Below, piece by piece: positions 1 to 7,605 of a stretch of 64,000 nucleotides of DNA (positions are counted from its first letter, which is position 1; every line of letters starts with the position of its first letter). The position numbers and the translations under genes were made by a program. The DNA is from Brevundimonas aurantiaca (GTDB lineage Bacteria > Pseudomonadota > Alphaproteobacteria > Caulobacterales > Caulobacteraceae): positions 62,001 through 126,000 of the forward strand of contig NZ_JACHOQ010000004.1 in NCBI RefSeq assembly GCF_014199955.1, written 5' to 3'. Under the pieces are notes generated by a model that saw nothing but the letters and a program-made list of their open reading frames with translations, was not told where the DNA came from and did no database searches.

Positions 1-1645
1 CCAGTTCATAGGCGCTGGTCTTTTCGGGCTTCAGATCACGTCGGCCGCTGAAATAGGACAAGGGGCCAGAATATTTAACGGTCTCGTCGAGATCATTCGC
101 TCTTAGACGATCGACTCGTCTCGTAAAGCTGCCGCCGATGATCCAATCCTGAGCGACCGTGTAGCGAACATGGCCCGTCGGATAAATCTCGAAATCACGT
201 GTGCGCTGAGCGTTCCCGCCTTGTCGCGTCACCCAGTCGGCGACTTCCAGCCGAACGCCCGGCAGAACCTCGAGTTCGCCAAATCGAGTTTTGTAGGTTG
301 TGTAGACGGCGGCGACGCTGCGATCGTAGCGAAACGGATCGTCTCTTGCGCCGCCGGCGGCTCCAGGCGTCTGCCCCTCGGCGTAGCCTACGTCGGCCTC
401 CTGCCGCTCCAGATCGGACCCGACGATCAGTTCCCCGCCCGGCCTGGCCTCGATCTTGTATTCCGCCTTAAACGTCACCGTTTGCAGCTCGAGCGAACGA
501 AGGGCGGCCTGTCGCCGGTTCCTGGTGGGCTCGTCCCAATAGTCGATGACGTCGTCCTGGGCTTCGTCCTCGGTCTGACGAGACACGCGCAGGCGAGCCA
601 AAGCATAGCTGTCCGTCCGCGAAAGCGTACGCTTCAGCATCAAGCCGCCGGAGACCAGGTCGGCGTCGCTGCGCCCATGGCTGGTGCTCTCAAAGGCCGG
701 TTCGGCGCCGCTCGTCCGGGCGGACGAGTCGAAGACCGCGCGGCGGTCCTGGCGCTGGTCCAGGCCGAAATAGTCCAGATCGAGCGTGAGCTTGCTCTTG
801 GGGTCAAGCTGCCATCCCACGGTCGATGACGCATTGCTTTCCGTCTTGCGAAGCTGCGTCCGGCTCTCAAGACGGTCTTGATCGATCGCGTCGTCGGGCT
901 GGATGAAGCGCCGGGTCGTAGTGTCGTCGATCACAAGGGGGATTCGTCTGGCGCCGGCGGACCCATTGAACGACAGCGGTCCATGATTGGCCGAGTGGCT
1001 GACGCTGAAGTTCCCTGCGCTGCGACTGCCGCCGCCGACCGTGATATTGGTCGTCGGCTGCGACTGTCCGTCCTTACGAGAAATCAGATTGATGATCCCC
1101 GCCTGACCCTCGGGGCTGAACGCCGCCGAAGGATTGGTCATGACCTCGACCCGGCTGAACTGCGCGGCACGTAGCTGTTGAACCCCCGCCGCCTGATTGG
1201 CTCCGTTGACCTGAGGCGCAGGCTCCCCGTCAATCAGAATCGTGACCCCCGACGCCCCCCGCAATTTGACGGAGCCGTCGGGATCGACGCTGACGGAAGG
1301 CACGCCGCTCAGGACGTCGGCGAGCGAACCGGATTGATACTGAAGATCGTTCTTTATGTCGTAGCTGCGACGATCGACCGAGCCCCTGACCCGCGCATTG
1401 CCCACCACTGTCACGGTCTCGACCTCGGTCGGGCCTTGGCTCTGCGGTCCCGCCGGCGGGGCGCCAGGGGCCGCCTGAGTGGCAGCCAAGACAGAGGAGG
1501 CCGGCGCAGACAGCGCAACGACCGATGCGCCTATCCGCGCCGCCGCTGAAAGATCGATCCACCTTGGATGGCGGCAGGGCGTCTCGAACCCCGTCGCGCG
1601 GTTGCGGATTCTTTGAAAATGACGGCGCGTGCGATGGAACGTCAA
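1..1645 (-). CDS. TonB-dependent outer membrane receptor (5' part, runs off left edge)
   Basis: The minus-strand frame is open from about 1645 to the window edge, giving some 548 codons without a stop. It reads as an outer membrane beta-barrel receptor: a hydrophobic signal region near residues 35-60 (ARIGASVVALSAPASSVLAA), then a plug domain with TVTVVGNARV, LADVLSGVPSV and LIDGEP, then barrel repeats such as GHVRYTVAQDWIIGGSFTR close to the edge. Such proteins move siderophores or other large substrates across the outer membrane using TonB energy; the substrate cannot be told. The start is uncertain: no ATG fits, and a TTG at 1645 behind a GGGGGG stretch is the best candidate. The C-terminal barrel lies outside the window. 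Confidence 0.8.
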   Translation of the reverse strand, partial: MTFHRTRRHFQRIRNRATGFETPCRHPRWIDLSAAARIGASVVALSAPASSVLAATQAAPGAPPAGPQSQGPTEVETVTVVGNARVRGSVDRRSYDIKNDLQYQSGSLADVLSGVPSVSVDPDGSVKLRGASGVTILIDGEPAPQVNGANQAAGVQQLRAAQFSRVEVMTNPSAAFSPEGQAGIINLISRKDGQSQPTTNITVGGGSRSAGNFSVSHSANHGPLSFNGSAGARRIPLVIDDTTTRRFIQPDDAIDQDRLESRTQLRKTESNASSTVGWQLDPKSKLTLDLDYFGLDQRQDRRAVFDSSARTSGAEPAFESTSHGRSDADLVSGGLMLKRTLSRTDSYALARLRVSRQTEDEAQDDVIDYWDEPTRNRRQAALRSLELQTVTFKAEYKIEARPGGELIVGSDLERQEADVGYAEGQTPGAAGGARDDPFRYDRSVAAVYTTYKTRFGELEVLPGVRLEVADWVTRQGGNAQRTRDFEIYPTGHVRYTVAQDWIIGGSFTRRVDRLRANDLDETVKYSGPLSYFSGRRDLKPEKTSAYEL

Positions 1646-1762
1646 GCCTGCCCCCCTGACGATAATCTCTCGTCAAACAACCTAGACGCAACACGCCTTG
1701 CGAACGAATTAGCGTTTGTTAATTCTAAATTCTATTCTAGACGGTGTGGAAAAGTGTCTGAT

Positions 1763-2167
1763 TCATAGGCGGATTGAAGCGACGAGGACGAAGCCGAGGA
1801 AGCTGTCTGCGGTCTTGTCGTATCGAGTGGCCAGTCTGCGGTTGTGTTTCAGCTTCGAGAAGCATCGCTCGACGTGGTTCCTCAGGCCATAGATATGGCC
1901 GTCGATGACGGGCTGGACCTTGCGGTTCCGCCTGGCGGGGATGACGGTGGCGACGTCTCTGGCTTCCAGGTCGGCCAGGATGAAGTCGGCGTCGTAGCCC
2001 TTGTCGGCGAGCAGGACGCAAGGGTCGGGACCGGGTTGGTCAATCACCGGCGCATAGCCCTTCACATCCGAGACCTGACCGCCGCTCAGACAAACCGCGA
2101 CGGGGAGGCCCTGAGCGTTGCAGCGGAGATGGATCTTAGTCGAGACAGGTCGTCTCCAGAGCATCAA
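1763..2167 (-). pseudogene. IS5-like transposase, C-terminal remnant
   Basis: About 134 residues of an IS5/IS427-type DDE transposase C-terminus: STKIHL, GGQVSDVKGY, LLADKGYDAD (the second catalytic Asp) and a final block with the catalytic Glu, HVERCFSKLKHNRR, followed by ATRYDKTADSF. The N-terminal part with the first catalytic Asp and the DNA-binding region is missing, and the sequence upstream of STKIHL does not resemble the family. No matching terminal inverted repeats were found. It is therefore a dead fragment, sitting just outside the 5' end of the GTA cluster. Confidence 0.75.
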
Positions 2168-2341
2168 AGCATCAGGGTTTCCGTACTCTGCGGCTTGCCT
2201 CCAGCAGTTGACACGGCACCTATAGCCCCCAGATTGGGCGCGTCCCCGCTCTGTTCAGGCATCGGGCTTTGAGACCACTCCGCTTGACGGCGTGGCGGGC
2301 TTCAGGAGGCGATGACAAGCTGCTGAAGCCGTCGAATTCCG

Positions 2342-2376
2342 GGGCGCATCCTTATGGGTGCGCCCTTTGTCATTTT
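2342..2376 (+). terminator. rho-independent terminator candidate
   Basis: GGGCGCATCC, TTAT loop, GGGTGCGCCC forms a 10-bp stem with one G-T wobble, followed by TTTGTCATTTTT. An upstream inverted repeat, GGCTTCAG/CTGAAGCC (about 2310-2340), suggests that a structured transcript may end here. No plus-strand gene is recognisable upstream, so the transcript it ends is unknown: either a small RNA or the remains of a gene disrupted by the IS fragment. Confidence 0.45.
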
Positions 2377-2521
2377 TGGGCCTACCGCGCTTGGAGCCGT
2401 TGTCGGATGCATGGCTTCAAGCCGTAGGGCGACGCTGCTTGAAATCCCGTTCTTCCAAACCATTACGCCTTTCTAAGCGCGAACTTCCGGCCTGGGGACG
2501 CTGGTGCGCTAGGGTTTGGGC

Positions 2522-2950
2522 ATGACGGGAGAAAGCGAAGAGAGCGAGGCGGGCGGCGACTGGCTGGCGCCGCTGTTCGAGCAGTTGAAGGGGGCGGTTC
2601 AGCGCGCCGCCGCCGTGCTGGCCAAGGACGATCCCGAGGAAAAGGCGGATGCGGAGACGCTGGCGCGGCGCGCCGGCGTGGTGGCGCGCGCCGCCCTGGC
2701 GGTCGATGCGATCCGCCGCCGCATGGAGGCTGAGCGCAGGGCCGAAAAAGACAGCGAAGAGGACGAAATGGGTGGGCGAACCGACAGACCCGAGGAGGAC
2801 GCGCGGCTGCGACGCCGGCTCACCCTCCATTCCGAGCGTTTGGACCGCATTCTGGAGACGAAAGGCGCCCGACCAGATGGACGCGCGCGAACTGAGGCGG
2901 ATGGTGCGGGCGACGGGGCTGCATCCTCACCAATGCCCGCCCCTGGATGA
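2522..2950 (+). CDS. GTA g1-like protein (putative small terminase subunit)
   Basis: A 142-aa acidic, highly helical protein at the head of the GTA cluster, in the position of RcGTA g1 (DNA recognition for packaging). It has an Ala/Arg-rich helical core at residues 15-70 (LEQLKGAVQRAAAVLA-like) and a charged tail. Assignment rests on position and composition; no catalytic motif is expected. ATG 2522 is preferred over TTG 2516. Its 3' end overlaps the start of the TerL gene by about 74 bp in another frame, which is longer than usual, so the true C-terminus should be treated with some caution. Confidence 0.6.
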   Translation: MTGESEESEAGGDWLAPLFEQLKGAVQRAAAVLAKDDPEEKADAETLARRAGVVARAALAVDAIRRRMEAERRAEKDSEEDEMGGRTDRPEEDARLRRRLTLHSERLDRILETKGARPDGRARTEADGAGDGAASSPMPAPG

Positions 2951-4091
2951 GCCCTGGCGGACCTGGCTGCTGCTGGGCGGGCGCGGGTCGGGAAAGACCT
3001 TCGCCGGGGCGGTGTGGATGGATGTGGCGGCGCGGTTCAGGCCCGGCGCGGTCATCGCCCTGGTCGGTCCGGCCCTGCACGACGTGCGCGAGGTGATGGT
3101 CGAGGGGGAGGCGGGCATCAAGGCCCTGGCCGAGCCGGGCGACCGGCCCCGCTGGGAGGCCGGACGGCGAAGGCTGGTGTGGGCCAACGGCTCGACCGCC
3201 TACGCCTTTTCCGCCGAGGACCCGGACAGTCTGCGCGGACCCCAGTTCCACGCCGCCTGGGCCGACGAATTCTGCACCTGGCGCAAGCCCGAGGCGGTGC
3301 TGTCGAACCTGAGGTTCGGCCTGCGGCTGGGGCCCGATCCCCGGCTGGCGGTGACGACCACGCCCCGGCCCATTCCGGCCCTGCGGCGGCTGATGGCCGA
3401 GGCGGGGACGGTGACGGACCGGGCGGCGACGGCGGACAACGCAGAGAACCTGTCGCCGGGCTATATCGATCATCTGACCGACCTTTACGGCGGGACGCGG
3501 CTGGCGGCTCAGGAGCTGGAGGGACAGGTGGTGGAGGGCGAGGGCGCCCTGTTCCGCATCGCCGATCTGAAACAGGCGCGCGGAAGCCGGCCGGCCGAGC
3601 TGGACCGGGTGGTCGTGGCGGTCGATCCGCCCGCCAGCGCCCACGGCGACGCCTGCGGCATAGTGGTGGTGGGACGGCGCGAACGGCGGGCCTTCGTCCT
3701 GGCCGACCGGACGGTGCGGGGCCTGTCGCCCGGCGGCTGGGCCGCCGCCGTCTGTCGCGCCGCGCGGGATTTCGACGCCCAGGAGGTGGCGGCCGAGGCC
3801 AATCAGGGCGGGGAGATGGTGCGAAGCGTCCTGGGCCAGGCGGACTGTCCGGCCCCGGTCGCCCTGGTCCACGCCCGCCGCTCCAAGGCCGCCCGGGCCG
3901 AGCCGGTGGCCCTGTTGTACGAACAGGGGCGGGTCGTCCACTGTGGCGACTTTCCCGCCCTGGAGGAGGAGATGCTGGCCCTGGGCTGCGAGGGCGGACC
4001 CAGCCCCGACCGGGCCGACGCCCTGGTCTGGGGCGTGTCGCGGCTGATGCTGGAGCCGCAGGGCGAGGGGCCGTCGGTGCGGCTGTTGTGA
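2877..4091 (+). CDS. GTA large terminase subunit (TerL, g2)
   Basis: DNA-packaging motor ATPase and nuclease of the gene transfer agent, 404 aa. Walker A GGRGSGKT at residues 34-41, Walker B-like AAWADE near 130, and a C-terminal RNase H-like nuclease with VVAVDPP near 250, EANQGG near 307 and RADAL near 380. The reading frame stays open upstream to 2649, but ATG 2877 gives a family-like N-terminus directly before the ATPase, so the extension is rejected. It fills capsids with host DNA headfuls rather than phage DNA. It is followed by about 200 bp and an apparently foreign gene pair before the portal gene. Confidence 0.9.
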   Translation: MDARELRRMVRATGLHPHQCPPLDEPWRTWLLLGGRGSGKTFAGAVWMDVAARFRPGAVIALVGPALHDVREVMVEGEAGIKALAEPGDRPRWEAGRRRLVWANGSTAYAFSAEDPDSLRGPQFHAAWADEFCTWRKPEAVLSNLRFGLRLGPDPRLAVTTTPRPIPALRRLMAEAGTVTDRAATADNAENLSPGYIDHLTDLYGGTRLAAQELEGQVVEGEGALFRIADLKQARGSRPAELDRVVVAVDPPASAHGDACGIVVVGRRERRAFVLADRTVRGLSPGGWAAAVCRAARDFDAQEVAAEANQGGEMVRSVLGQADCPAPVALVHARRSKAARAEPVALLYEQGRVVHCGDFPALEEEMLALGCEGGPSPDRADALVWGVSRLMLEPQGEGPSVRLL

Positions 4092-4298
4092 GGAGGAGAA
4101 AATCCGCAGAAAATTAGATTTTCTGTACCTCGCCCGATGCGGGCAAGCGATCAAACGGAAAGAGCGTTTGCTCGTGCCATATATGTCGCCTTTTGTCAAC
4201 CTGGACGCCGCTTGACGAGCGCTGATCCGGACGCAATCTGCTTGATGTCGCGATACGCGAGCGACGGATCAAGACCTTTAGGCTGAAAGGAGGACGAT

Positions 4299-4496
4299 AT
4301 GACTGCGCTTAGAAAAGACAGCTTTTGGGCCGACCTTACGGCCATCCTTTCTCGTAAGCCTGTGGCGCCGCGGGAATCTCGGCATGCGCGCGAGTTTGCG
4401 AAGAAGGTTTATAACAGGACAGGCGGGGTAACGCCCGAAATGAAGCGCCTTTACGCTGACCTGTTGGAAAATGAACGACGCAGCCGCGAGGCTTGA
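4299..4496 (+). CDS. 65-aa protein upstream of GNAT, possible antitoxin
   Basis: Small basic protein (MTALRKDSFWADLTAIL...) with a strong Shine-Dalgarno AAAGGAGG just ahead of the ATG. It overlaps the following acetyltransferase gene by 26 bp, indicating translational coupling. I do not recognise a family; it does not look like the ribbon-helix-helix DUF1778 antitoxin normally paired with TacT-type GNAT toxins. The pair sits between TerL and portal, where RcGTA has nothing, so it is probably an insertion. An antitoxin role is inferred only from size, order and overlap. Confidence 0.7.
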   Translation: MTALRKDSFWADLTAILSRKPVAPRESRHAREFAKKVYNRTGGVTPEMKRLYADLLENERRSREA

Positions 4497-5025
4497 GCCG
4501 CCTGTTCCGACCTTTGAATTCAAGCGCCTCTCTGGTCCGATTCAGAGAGGCGCTTTTCTGTGTGGATACCGCGAGATCGATCAGTGGGTGTCGGGCGCCC
4601 ACAAGGAGCACAAGGCCCTCAAGTCGCGCGTGGTGACGGCCCACCTCAAGGGCAATCCCGCTGTCGCGGGACTTTACTCCATGCGTATTAGGCTGGAATC
4701 CGACACTGATATCGCTGGCCACGGCAAGGTGTTTCGCACCGAAAACGGATATTTTTCAGCGGTTCAGCTCTGCTACCTCGCGGTCCAACGGCCGCTGCAA
4801 GGCAAGGGGATTCTGGGGCCGTTGCTCTTGACGCATGCCATCCGGGAGTTTGGCGAAGTCGCGCTGAGAACCGGCATCTGCGCCTTGACGCTGGTGGCGG
4901 CGGACGAGCGCAAGGCGGCCTTCTATAGGCGAATGGGGTTTGAAACTTATGGAAAGCCCTGTTCCATGCCCAAGATGTTCTACCCAGCTCAGTCCGCCAT
5001 AGACTTGATCGAGCAGACGGCGTGA
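4471..5025 (+). CDS. GNAT-family N-acetyltransferase (TacT-like)
   Basis: 184-aa acetyltransferase. The acetyl-CoA binding motif A reads QRPLQGKGILGPLLL (Q-x-x-x-G-K-G) near residue 108, followed by the C-terminal AAFYRRMGFE motif. Length, the LAVQRPLQGKG strand and the small overlapping upstream gene resemble toxin acetyltransferases that modify aminoacyl-tRNA, but a metabolic GNAT cannot be excluded. Codon use is less GC-biased than in the flanking GTA genes, consistent with transfer. It is convergent with the Phd-like antitoxin gene. Confidence 0.8.
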   Translation: MNDAAARLEPPVPTFEFKRLSGPIQRGAFLCGYREIDQWVSGAHKEHKALKSRVVTAHLKGNPAVAGLYSMRIRLESDTDIAGHGKVFRTENGYFSAVQLCYLAVQRPLQGKGILGPLLLTHAIREFGEVALRTGICALTLVAADERKAAFYRRMGFETYGKPCSMPKMFYPAQSAIDLIEQTA

Positions 5026-5059
5026 TCCGGCCGCTACGGCGCTTTTGACGCCGAATTCG

Positions 5060-5299
5060 TCAATCCTGCCGCGCCGGTGAATCTGCTTCCGGCTGAAGGA
5101 AGAGGGTTGCTTCTTCATCCGTCAGCGGGCCGAGGTGGGCCAGGGCGCCGATGCGGAGGCTGGGGCGAGCTTTGGCCGCGCGGATGACGGCGACGGCGTG
5201 GCCGTCGCGGGACAGGACGATTTCCTCGCCCTGTTCGGCCTGGGCGGCGAGTTCGGCCAGGGTGGCCTGAGACCGGGCGATGTCGACGTGGATCGTCAT
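5060..5299 (-). CDS. Phd/YefM-type antitoxin, no adjacent toxin
   Basis: 79-aa protein starting MTIHVDIARSQATLAELA and continuing EQGEEIVLSRDGHAVAVI, the usual Phd/YefM N-terminal fold that binds DNA and neutralises a PIN or RelE/Doc-type toxin through its C-terminus. Nothing toxin-like follows on the minus strand; the next gene in that direction is the convergent GNAT. It is an orphan, lying antisense between TerL and portal. It could act on a toxin encoded elsewhere or as a repressor. Confidence 0.8.
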   Translation of the reverse strand: MTIHVDIARSQATLAELAAQAEQGEEIVLSRDGHAVAVIRAAKARPSLRIGALAHLGPLTDEEATLFLQPEADSPARQD

Positions 5300-5394
5300 A
5301 GGCCGAGACTAGCACGGGCGGGGCGGAGGCGAAACGGCGGCGCCGAGCGCCGGCCGCCGCCTCCGCTGCGGTGAGACATTTTCAGGAGAGTGCG

Positions 5395-6558
5395 ATGGGT
5401 GGGATGCGGTGGCCGTTCGGCCGGGGCGGGCGTGCGCCCGATCCGGGCGCGCCGGAGGCGAAGACCAGTCGGACGGCGGTGCTGCTGTCGGGCGTCGGGC
5501 GGGCGCGGTGGACGGGCAATGACTACGCCGGCCTGGCGCGCGAAGGCTATCAGAAGAACGCCGTGGCCTATCGCTGCATCCGCATGATTGCGGAGGCGGC
5601 GGCCTCGGCGCCCTTTGCGGTCTTTGTGGACGGGGTGCGCGACGAGACCCATCCGCTGGCGCGGCTGATCCGCCGGCCCAATCCCGAACAGTCGGGGGCG
5701 GAGCTGATGGAGGCGGTTTACGGATCGCTTCAGGTCTCGGGCAACGCCTGGGTGGAAGCGGTGGGGGACGCGGTTCCCGAGGAGCTGTGGGCGCTCAGGT
5801 CGGACCGGGTCAAGGTGGTTCCCGGCCGGTCGGGATGGCCCGAGGCGTGGGATTACTCCGTGGACGGACGGTCGATCCGGATCGGGCGGGCGGCTGACGG
5901 CTGGGCGCCGGTGATGCAGCTGAAGCTGTGGCATCCGCTGGACGACTGGTACGGCCTGTCGCCGCTGGAGGCGGCGGCGCAGGGGGTGGATGCGCACAAT
6001 GCGGCCGGGGCCTGGAACAAGGCCCTGCTGGACAATGGGGCGCGGCCGTCCGGCGCCCTGATCTATGGGGCCAAGGGCGGCGAGCGGCTGACCGACGGCC
6101 AGTTCGAAGCGCTGAAGGCCCAACTGTCCAGCGCCTACGCCGGGGTGGAGAACGCCGGGCGGCCGATCCTGCTGGAGGGGGGAATGGACTGGAAGCCCCT
6201 GAGCCTGACCCCCGCCGAGATGGACTTCACCGCCGGGCGACATGCGGCGGCGCGCGAGATCGCCCTGGCCTTCGGGGTTCCGCCGCAGCTGCTGGGGATA
6301 CCGGGGGACGCCACCTATTCCAACTATCGCGAGGCCAACACCGCCTTCTGGCGACAGACGGTCATACCCCTGGCGCGCAAGGCCGCCGGCGCGATGACCG
6401 GCTGGCTGGGGGGACGTTTCCCCGGCTGCGAGGTGCGGGCCGATCTGGAGGCCGTGCCGGCCTTGCAGCCCGAACGCGACGCCCTGTGGGCGCGGCTGGA
6501 GGCGGCAAGCTTCCTGACCGACGCGGAGCGGCGACGGATGGCGGGGGTGGAGGTATGA
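5395..6558 (+). CDS. GTA portal protein (g3)
   Basis: HK97-type portal, 387 aa. It forms the dodecameric ring at one capsid vertex through which TerL pumps DNA. Family landmarks are KNAVAYRCIRMIAEAAAS near residue 50, HPLARLIRRPNP, the conserved LKLWHPLDDWYGLSPLEAA around 180, and FGVPPQLLGIPGDATYSNY around 300. ATG 5395 is chosen because AGGAGA sits 7 bp upstream; the in-frame GTG at 5371 has no such site. Confidence 0.9.
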   Translation: MGGMRWPFGRGGRAPDPGAPEAKTSRTAVLLSGVGRARWTGNDYAGLAREGYQKNAVAYRCIRMIAEAAASAPFAVFVDGVRDETHPLARLIRRPNPEQSGAELMEAVYGSLQVSGNAWVEAVGDAVPEELWALRSDRVKVVPGRSGWPEAWDYSVDGRSIRIGRAADGWAPVMQLKLWHPLDDWYGLSPLEAAAQGVDAHNAAGAWNKALLDNGARPSGALIYGAKGGERLTDGQFEALKAQLSSAYAGVENAGRPILLEGGMDWKPLSLTPAEMDFTAGRHAAAREIALAFGVPPQLLGIPGDATYSNYREANTAFWRQTVIPLARKAAGAMTGWLGGRFPGCEVRADLEAVPALQPERDALWARLEAASFLTDAERRRMAGVEV

Positions 6559-6563
6559 GGAAG

Positions 6564-6598
6564 GCGTGGCGAGTGTCGAGTGGCGAGTGGCGAGGGAG
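6564..6598. repeat. GAGTGGC heptamer array, junction a
   Basis: Short array of the heptamer GAGTGGC (GTGGCGAGTGTCGAGTGGCG...) directly after the portal stop. It ends in GGGAGACG, which serves as the ribosome binding site for the next gene. Only the sense arm is present here. Related arrays occur at five more junctions of the cluster. Confidence 0.75.
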
Positions 6599-6607
6599 AC
6601 GTGACGC

Positions 6608-6844
6608 ATGAGCGACGACTCTCAGGTCCGGCGCGTGCCGACCGCCCTGGTGATCGCGGTCGTGGTGCAGACCATCGGCGGCTTGGTCTGGGCGGGCGGG
6701 GCGGCGGCGCGGATTGCGACGCTGGAGCAGAGGGTGAGCGAGCAGAGGCTGGTGGCCGAACGGTTGGCCCGGCTGGAGGCCCAGGGCGAGGCGACGGCGG
6801 CGGCGGTGGAGCGGATCGAACGGCGGCTGGAGGGGGGCGGGTGA
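6608..6844 (+). CDS. GTA small membrane protein (g3.5 position)
   Basis: 78-aa protein with one hydrophobic segment at residues 12-33 (ALVIAVVVQTIGGLVWAGG) followed by a heptad-rich coiled-coil stretch (ATLEQRVSEQRL..., LARLEAQGEA). It lies between portal and protease where RcGTA carries g3.5. The function of this small protein is not established; a membrane-anchored assembly or release role is possible. The start is ATG 6608 behind GGGAGA supplied by repeat junction a. Confidence 0.7.
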   Translation: MSDDSQVRRVPTALVIAVVVQTIGGLVWAGGAAARIATLEQRVSEQRLVAERLARLEAQGEATAAAVERIERRLEGGG

Positions 6845-6950
6845 GTGGTTAGTGGCGAGTGGCGAGTGGCGAGTGGTGAGGCGAACCAGGCGATTGGACG
6901 AAGGCAGGCGCGACTTCGCTCGCCCCTCGCCCCTCGCCACTCGCCACTCC
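6844..6950. repeat. GAGTGGC inverted array, junction b (inside protease gene)
   Basis: Left arm 6844-6880 (GAGTGGTTAGTGGCGAGTGGC...) and right arm 6920-6950 (TCGCCACTCGCCACTCC) are inverted copies of the heptamer separated by about 40 bp, so they can form a long hairpin. Unlike the other junctions this one is translated, as the N-terminus of the prohead protease. Confidence 0.8.
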
Positions 6951-7345
6951 TGATCCAGGGCTACGCCTCCCTGTGGGGCGTGGCGGATCTGAACGGGGAC
7001 GTGGTCCAGGCGGGGGCGTTCGCCGACAGTCTGGCCAAGACGGGCGCCGAAGGGGTGCGGATGCTGAACCAGCACGACGGCCGGGCGCCGGTCGGGGTCT
7101 GGGACGAGGTGCGCGAGGACGAGCGCGGCCTGTTCGTGCGCGGCCGGATCGAAGACTGGTCGCCCGAGGCCCGCTTCGCCGCCGCCCTGAGCCGGGCGGG
7201 GGCGATGGACGGCCTGTCGATCGGATACCGCACGGCGCGGGCGCGGCGTCAGGGACGTTTGAGGGTGCTGAGCGGGGTCGAGCTGTGGGAGGTGTCGCTG
7301 GTGACGTTTCCCATGCTGCCGGGGGCGCGGTTTAGCGTCGCCTGA
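6845..7345 (+). CDS. GTA prohead protease (g4), repeat-encoded N-terminus
   Basis: HK97-family serine protease that trims the capsid protein during maturation. The domain starts at LLIQGYASLWGVADLNGD (about residue 35) and includes LNQHDGRAPVGVW (catalytic His region) and GLSIGYRT (catalytic Ser region). It ends with LWEVSLVTFPMLP. The 35 residues before the domain (MVSGEWRVASGE...) are encoded by the GAGTGGC repeat, and the only in-frame start codons (GTG 6845 and a second GTG seven codons on) lie inside it. Related proteases begin almost directly at the GYASLFG strand, so the repeat appears to have replaced the native start. Confidence 0.85.
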   Translation: MVSGEWRVASGEANQAIGRRQARLRSPLAPRHSPLLIQGYASLWGVADLNGDVVQAGAFADSLAKTGAEGVRMLNQHDGRAPVGVWDEVREDERGLFVRGRIEDWSPEARFAAALSRAGAMDGLSIGYRTARARRQGRLRVLSGVELWEVSLVTFPMLPGARFSVA

Positions 7346-7364
7346 CGCGCCCTGGGACGGCCTG

Positions 7365-7605
7365 GGGCCAATCGACATTCAGCCTGCCGCCGTCCTGCCG
7401 GGGCGGTGCGCAGCGGAACGCTGATTGAGGATGGGTTCATCACAACGGGCACGACGCGGTCACGGCGAACACGGCGCGTTCCGATGGCGTCGTGACCGCT
7501 GTGAATCCGCCGTGATCGCCGTGATGAACCCGGACGCCGCATCAAGGCCCTCTGACGCGGGAAGAGCGGCCTGACCGCAGTAGGCTGAATGTCGATTGAA
7601 CCTAG
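7365..7605. repeat. TIR element, copy 1
   Basis: Non-coding element of about 240 bp bounded by perfect 17-bp terminal inverted repeats: CAATCGACATTCAGCCT at 7369-7385 and its reverse complement at 7582-7598. The interior is rich in short palindromes (GTCACGGCGAACACGGCG, GATCACGGCG). A second copy lies inverted at 11133-11475 with very high identity by eye. The right boundary CTAG (7602-7605) includes the stop codon of the neighbouring minus-strand gene. It resembles a MITE or a structured non-autonomous repeat. Confidence 0.85.

Noticed and set aside
1740..2280. Complete insertion sequence
   Set aside because: N-terminal half of the transposase and matching terminal repeats are missing.
2280..2376. 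6S RNA, tmRNA or SRP RNA ahead of the terminator
   Set aside because: Hairpins exist but none of the known conserved sequences of these RNAs could be recognised.
2649..2876. Upstream extension of the terminase frame
   Set aside because: The sequence is Trp/Arg-rich and unlike the family, and it lies over the g1-like gene; ATG 2877 fits.
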